DNA from: Pseudomonas sp. RIT288
Lineage (GTDB): Bacteria > Pseudomonadota > Gammaproteobacteria > Pseudomonadales > Pseudomonadaceae
Direction: 5' to 3'
Assembly (NCBI RefSeq): GCF_000631985.1
Contig: NZ_JFYN01000008.1
Location: forward strand, 1 to 64,000
Length of the DNA: 64,000 nt
Part shown: piece by piece, positions 61,151 through 64,000 of the stretch
Layout of the letters: every line of letters begins with the position of its first letter
Numbering within the stretch: the first letter of the stretch is position 1
Notes under the pieces: generated by a model
Seen by the model: the letters and a program-made list of their open reading frames with translations, nothing else
Told to the model about the DNA's origin: nothing
The model's database searches: none
Position numbers and translations under genes: made by a program

Positions 61151-61957
61151 TTACTGGAGGATGTACTTCTCGATCGCCTGCGCCACGCCGTCGTCGGTGT
61201 TCGGCGCAGTCACCACATCGGCCTGGCGCTTCACCGCCTCTTCCGCCTGCCCCATGGCAATCGACAATCCCGCGCAATGGAACATCGCCGGGTCGTTGCC
61301 GCCATCGCCAATCGCTGCGGTCTGCGCCAGCGGGATATCAAGGTGCGCGGCAATCGTCGCCAGTGCGGTGCCCTTGTTGGCCTCCAGCGCTGTCACGTCC
61401 AGATACACCGGTTGCGAACGAGAAACCTGAGCCATGCCGCTGACCTTGGCCAACAGGCGCGCCTCAAGCTCGATCAGCAGATCGGTGTTGTTACTGGTGG
61501 CGACGATCTTGTCGATGCGCTCCAGGTACGGCTCGAAACTCTCGACCACCACCGGCGGATAACCGAGGCCGTGTTGTTCGCGCGGCACCATCGGCCCGTG
61601 CGGATCCTTGAGCAACCAGTCGCCACCGCTGAACACCCAGATCTCCACATCCGGCTGGTCAGCGAACAACGCCAGGGCAATCAGTGCGGTCGGCACCGGC
61701 AGGTAATGCGCCACCAACAGGCTGCCATCCGGATTGACGATGGTGCCGCCATTGAAGGCGGCGGTCGGCAGATCGACGCCCAAGGCTTCGATCTGCTGCA
61801 ACATGGCTTTGGGTGGGCGCCCGGTGGCCAGGCTGAACAACACGCCGGCCTCACGCAGCGAACGAACGGCATCGATGGTGCGCTGGCTCAGGCTGTGATC
61901 GGGCAGCAACAGCGTGCCGTCCATGTCACTCAGTAAAAAGCGGATCGAGTCACTCAT
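61151..61957 (-). CDS. Cof-type HAD-IIB phosphatase
   Basis: 268 aa. HAD motif I DMDGTLLLP near the N-terminus, motif II STG-like LATGRPPKAML, and motif III/IV GDGGNDPAMF near the C-terminus; cap domain C2 type between. Relatives hydrolyse sugar phosphates or phosphorylated cofactors. Starts four bases inside the zwf stop, so it is the third gene of the gnd-zwf operon and may serve sugar-phosphate turnover. Confidence 0.88.
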   Translation of the reverse strand: MSDSIRFLLSDMDGTLLLPDHSLSQRTIDAVRSLREAGVLFSLATGRPPKAMLQQIEALGVDLPTAAFNGGTIVNPDGSLLVAHYLPVPTALIALALFADQPDVEIWVFSGGDWLLKDPHGPMVPREQHGLGYPPVVVESFEPYLERIDKIVATSNNTDLLIELEARLLAKVSGMAQVSRSQPVYLDVTALEANKGTALATIAAHLDIPLAQTAAIGDGGNDPAMFHCAGLSIAMGQAEEAVKRQADVVTAPNTDDGVAQAIEKYILQ

Positions 61958-63477
61958 CCCAGACCATGCCAGACGCGACCATCGCGAGTCAGCAGATCAT
62001 TGGCGGCTTGCGGGCCGTCTTCCCCGGCAGCGTAAGTCTGCACACTCGCATCCTGTTGCCAGGCATCGAGGAACGGTTGCACCGCGCGCCAGCCGTTCTC
62101 GATGTTGTCGGCGCGCTGGAACAGCGTCTGGTCGCCGGTCAGGCAGTCGTAGATCAGCGTTTCGTAGCCGGTGGACGGCTGCATCTCGAAGAAGTCCTTG
62201 TAGGCAAACCCCAGCTCGATGTTGGCCATGTTCAACGCCGGCCCCGGCCGCTTGGCCAGCAGGTCGAACCACATGCCTTCGTTGGGCTGGATCTGGATGC
62301 GCAGATAGGTCGGCTGCAACTCGTCGACTTCGGTATCCCGGAACTGCGCGTACGGCGCCGGTTTGAAGCAGATGACGATCTCGGTGTCGCGCACGCTCAT
62401 ACGCTTGCCGGTGCGCAAGTAGAACGGCACCCCGACCCAGCGCCAGTTGTCGATCATCACCTTCAGCGCGACGTAGGTTTCAGTGTTGCTGTCAGGCGCT
62501 ACGTTGGCTTCCTGCCGATAGCCATTCAACGCTTTGCCATCGACCTCGCCGGCGCGGTACTGACCACGTACCGAATTGGCTCGTGCCTCTTCAACGCTCC
62601 ATGGGCGGATCGCGCCAACCACCTTGGCCTTCTCGCCGCGCACGGCGTCAGCGCCGAACGCGGCCGGCGGCTCCATGGCGACCATCGCCAGCAACTGGAA
62701 CAGGTGATTGGGCACCATGTCACGCAGCGCACCGGTGTGCTCGTAAAAACTGCCACGGGTTTCGACGCCGACGGTTTCGGCGGCAGTGATTTGCACGTGG
62801 TCGATGTAATGGTTGTTCCAGAATGCTTCGAACAGGCTGTTGGAGAACCGGCTGACCAGAATGTTCTGCACGGTTTCCTTGCCCAGATAATGGTCGATCC
62901 GATAGATCTGTTTCTCGGACATCACCTTGAGCAGACAGGCGTTCAACGCTTCGGCGGTTTGCAGGTCGGAGCCGAACGGCTTCTCGATCACCACCCTTCT
63001 GAATGCTTCGGGGGTTTCCTCCAGCAACTTGGCCGCGCCGAGACGGCGTACCACTTCACTGAAGAAACGTGGCGCGGTGGCCAGGTAGAACACCGCATTG
63101 CCAGTGCCGCTGTCGGCAATTTTTGCCGCCAGCGCGGAATAAGTGCTGTCGTCCAGGAAGTCGCCCTGGACGTAGCTGATACCTTTGGCAAGCTTGGCCC
63201 ACAAGGCCGGATCAAGCATCTGATCGCCCTTGCCGACTTTCGCCGCCACTTCGGTACGGATGAAGTCTTCGAGTTTTTGCGCGAAGGCCTCATCGGTAAT
63301 GGCGTTGTGATCAACGCCGACGATCCGCAGATTCTCGTCAAGCAAGCCGTCGCGACTGAGGTTGTACAGCGCCGGCATCAGCAAGCGCTTGACCAGGTCG
63401 CCGTGGGCACCGAACAAAAACAGCGTGGTCGGTGGTGCGGGTTCTGCCTTGGATTTTCTGCGGATCGTATGGGTCAT
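61954..63477 (-). CDS. zwf: glucose-6-phosphate dehydrogenase
   Basis: 507 aa; start at ATG 63477 ([20 protein letters not shown]), overlapping the gnd stop (ATGA). Nucleotide-binding motif is GAHGDLVKR where most relatives have GASGDL; substrate motif RIDHYLGKE is intact; EKPFGSDL also present. Oxidises glucose 6-phosphate to 6-phosphogluconolactone, producing NAD(P)H for the Entner-Doudoroff and pentose phosphate routes. Pseudomonas often keeps several zwf copies; this one is the gnd-linked type. Confidence 0.95.
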   Translation of the reverse strand: MTHTIRRKSKAEPAPPTTLFLFGAHGDLVKRLLMPALYNLSRDGLLDENLRIVGVDHNAITDEAFAQKLEDFIRTEVAAKVGKGDQMLDPALWAKLAKGISYVQGDFLDDSTYSALAAKIADSGTGNAVFYLATAPRFFSEVVRRLGAAKLLEETPEAFRRVVIEKPFGSDLQTAEALNACLLKVMSEKQIYRIDHYLGKETVQNILVSRFSNSLFEAFWNNHYIDHVQITAAETVGVETRGSFYEHTGALRDMVPNHLFQLLAMVAMEPPAAFGADAVRGEKAKVVGAIRPWSVEEARANSVRGQYRAGEVDGKALNGYRQEANVAPDSNTETYVALKVMIDNWRWVGVPFYLRTGKRMSVRDTEIVICFKPAPYAQFRDTEVDELQPTYLRIQIQPNEGMWFDLLAKRPGPALNMANIELGFAYKDFFEMQPSTGYETLIYDCLTGDQTLFQRADNIENGWRAVQPFLDAWQQDASVQTYAAGEDGPQAANDLLTRDGRVWHGLG

Positions 63478-64000
63478 TTCTTCGGTGTCTCCACGTGGCC
63501 GCCGAAGCCGAAGCGCTGGGCCGAGAGAATCTTGTCGCCAAAAGTGCCTTGACCGCGCGAGCGGTAGCGCGAGAACAGCGAGTTGGACAGCACCGGAACC
63601 GGCACCGCCTGCTCCATGGCCGCTTCGATGGTCCATTGACCTTCGCCGCTGTCAGCCACCGAACCGGAGAAGCCGTCGAGTTTCGGGTCGCTGGCCAGTG
63701 CGTCGGCGGTCAGGTCGAGCAGCCATGAGGACACCACGCTGCCACGGCGCCAGACTTCGGCGATGTCGGCAACGTTCAGGTCGAAACGCTGATCTTCCGG
63801 CAGACGCTCGCTGGACTTGGTCTTGAGGATGTCGAAGCCTTCGGCGAACGCGGCCATCATGCCGTACTCGATGCCGTTGTGAATCATCTTCACGAAGTGC
63901 CCGGCACCGGCAGGACCGGCGTGAATGTAGCCGTGCTCGGCACGGGAATCCTCGGACTTGCGATCCTTGGTGCGCGGAATGTTGCCCATGCCCGGTGCCA
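63474..64000 (-). CDS. gnd: 6-phosphogluconate dehydrogenase (decarboxylating), partial
   Basis: Only the C-terminal 175 or so residues are in the window. [20 protein letters not shown] (substrate Lys and Asn), then [20 protein letters not shown] and the C-terminal [10 protein letters not shown]. These match the short, YqeC-type NAD-dependent 6-phosphogluconate dehydrogenase of about 330 aa. First gene of the gnd-zwf-HAD unit, continuing beyond the right edge. Confidence 0.93.
   Translation of the reverse strand, partial: APGMGNIPRTKDRKSEDSRAEHGYIHAGPAGAGHFVKMIHNGIEYGMMAAFAEGFDILKTKSSERLPEDQRFDLNVADIAEVWRRGSVVSSWLLDLTADALASDPKLDGFSGSVADSGEGQWTIEAAMEQAVPVPVLSNSLFSRYRSRGQGTFGDKILSAQRFGFGGHVETPKK

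Overview
The window reads as chromosome of a fluorescent Pseudomonas (P. fluorescens group). Evidence for this is the complete functional-amyloid operon fapABCDEF, the zwf-gnd pair, NhaB, PnuC, AzoR and UppP of Pseudomonas type, GC-rich codon use, and REP inverted repeats (TGTAGGAGCTGCC and GCGAGCAGGCTCGCTC types) between the genes of the right part. This assignment is from recognition, not from a search.

Layout. (1) 1-900: two secreted or cell-envelope genes on the minus strand. (2) 1137-39642: a large integrative island. A 50-bp sequence, identical at 48 positions, occurs at 1137-1186 and 39593-39642. The right copy is the first 28 bases plus leader of the ybiT-like ABC-F gene and is preceded by an intact tyrosine integrase (38401-39594). 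The left copy is preceded by the C-terminal remnant of a second, catalytically dead integrase. I read this as a second integration into a site already used by an older element. Inside the island lie: a defence-type segment (2.5-12.4 kb) with an SMC/ABC-type ATPase broken by one base, a PutAbiC-type abortive-infection protein paired with an unknown 274-aa protein, a Panacea-type toxin-antitoxin pair, a HEPN plus PD-(D/E)XK fusion candidate and a DUF2971 protein; a small oxidoreductase/regulator segment (12.7-19.2 kb: GFA protein, LysR, truncated LysR, MerR with its aldo/keto reductase, LysR/SDR/GST); an orphan type VI secretion effector operon (hcp, vgrG, rhs with a deaminase-like tip, immunity candidate, PAAR; 19.5-28.8 kb); and a phage-satellite-like segment (29.2-39.6 kb: small terminase, holin, VapE primase-helicase, TraR, CII, Cro, CI, PrtN-like, antirepressor, excisionase, integrase) with no capsid, tail, portal or large-terminase gene.

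(3) 39.6-64 kb: ordinary core chromosome. ybiT-like ABC-F, MFS exporter, alpha/beta hydrolase, azoR with its divergent LysR, YjbR protein, DUF1294 protein and uppP, a Cache-domain chemoreceptor, an NAD-precursor salvage pair (pnuC and a NadR-like kinase), the fap operon, a sigma-54 activator, a small conserved protein, a delta-60 repeat protein, nhaB, a HAD phosphatase, zwf and the 3' part of gnd.

How parts work together. The fap operon carries a -24/-12 (sigma-54) promoter match 55 bases before fapA and a perfect 8+8 bp palindrome about 65 bp further upstream, while a sigma-54 enhancer-binding protein gene sits directly after fapF, so local control is plausible. In the satellite-like segment, AAAC-N5-GTTT sites flank the CI-type repressor on both sides, which fits one repressor governing both the cro/cII/primase operon (minus) and the prtN/antirepressor operon (plus). 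The most unusual genes are the HEPN/nuclease fusion (9114-10073) and the PutAbiC partner (6317-7141). No RNA gene is complete; only tRNA 3'-end fragments occur. Dispersed imperfect hairpin repeats with a core near GCTTTTGGCCGAAAGC occur only within about 5.4-19.4 kb, and REPs only right of 41 kb.
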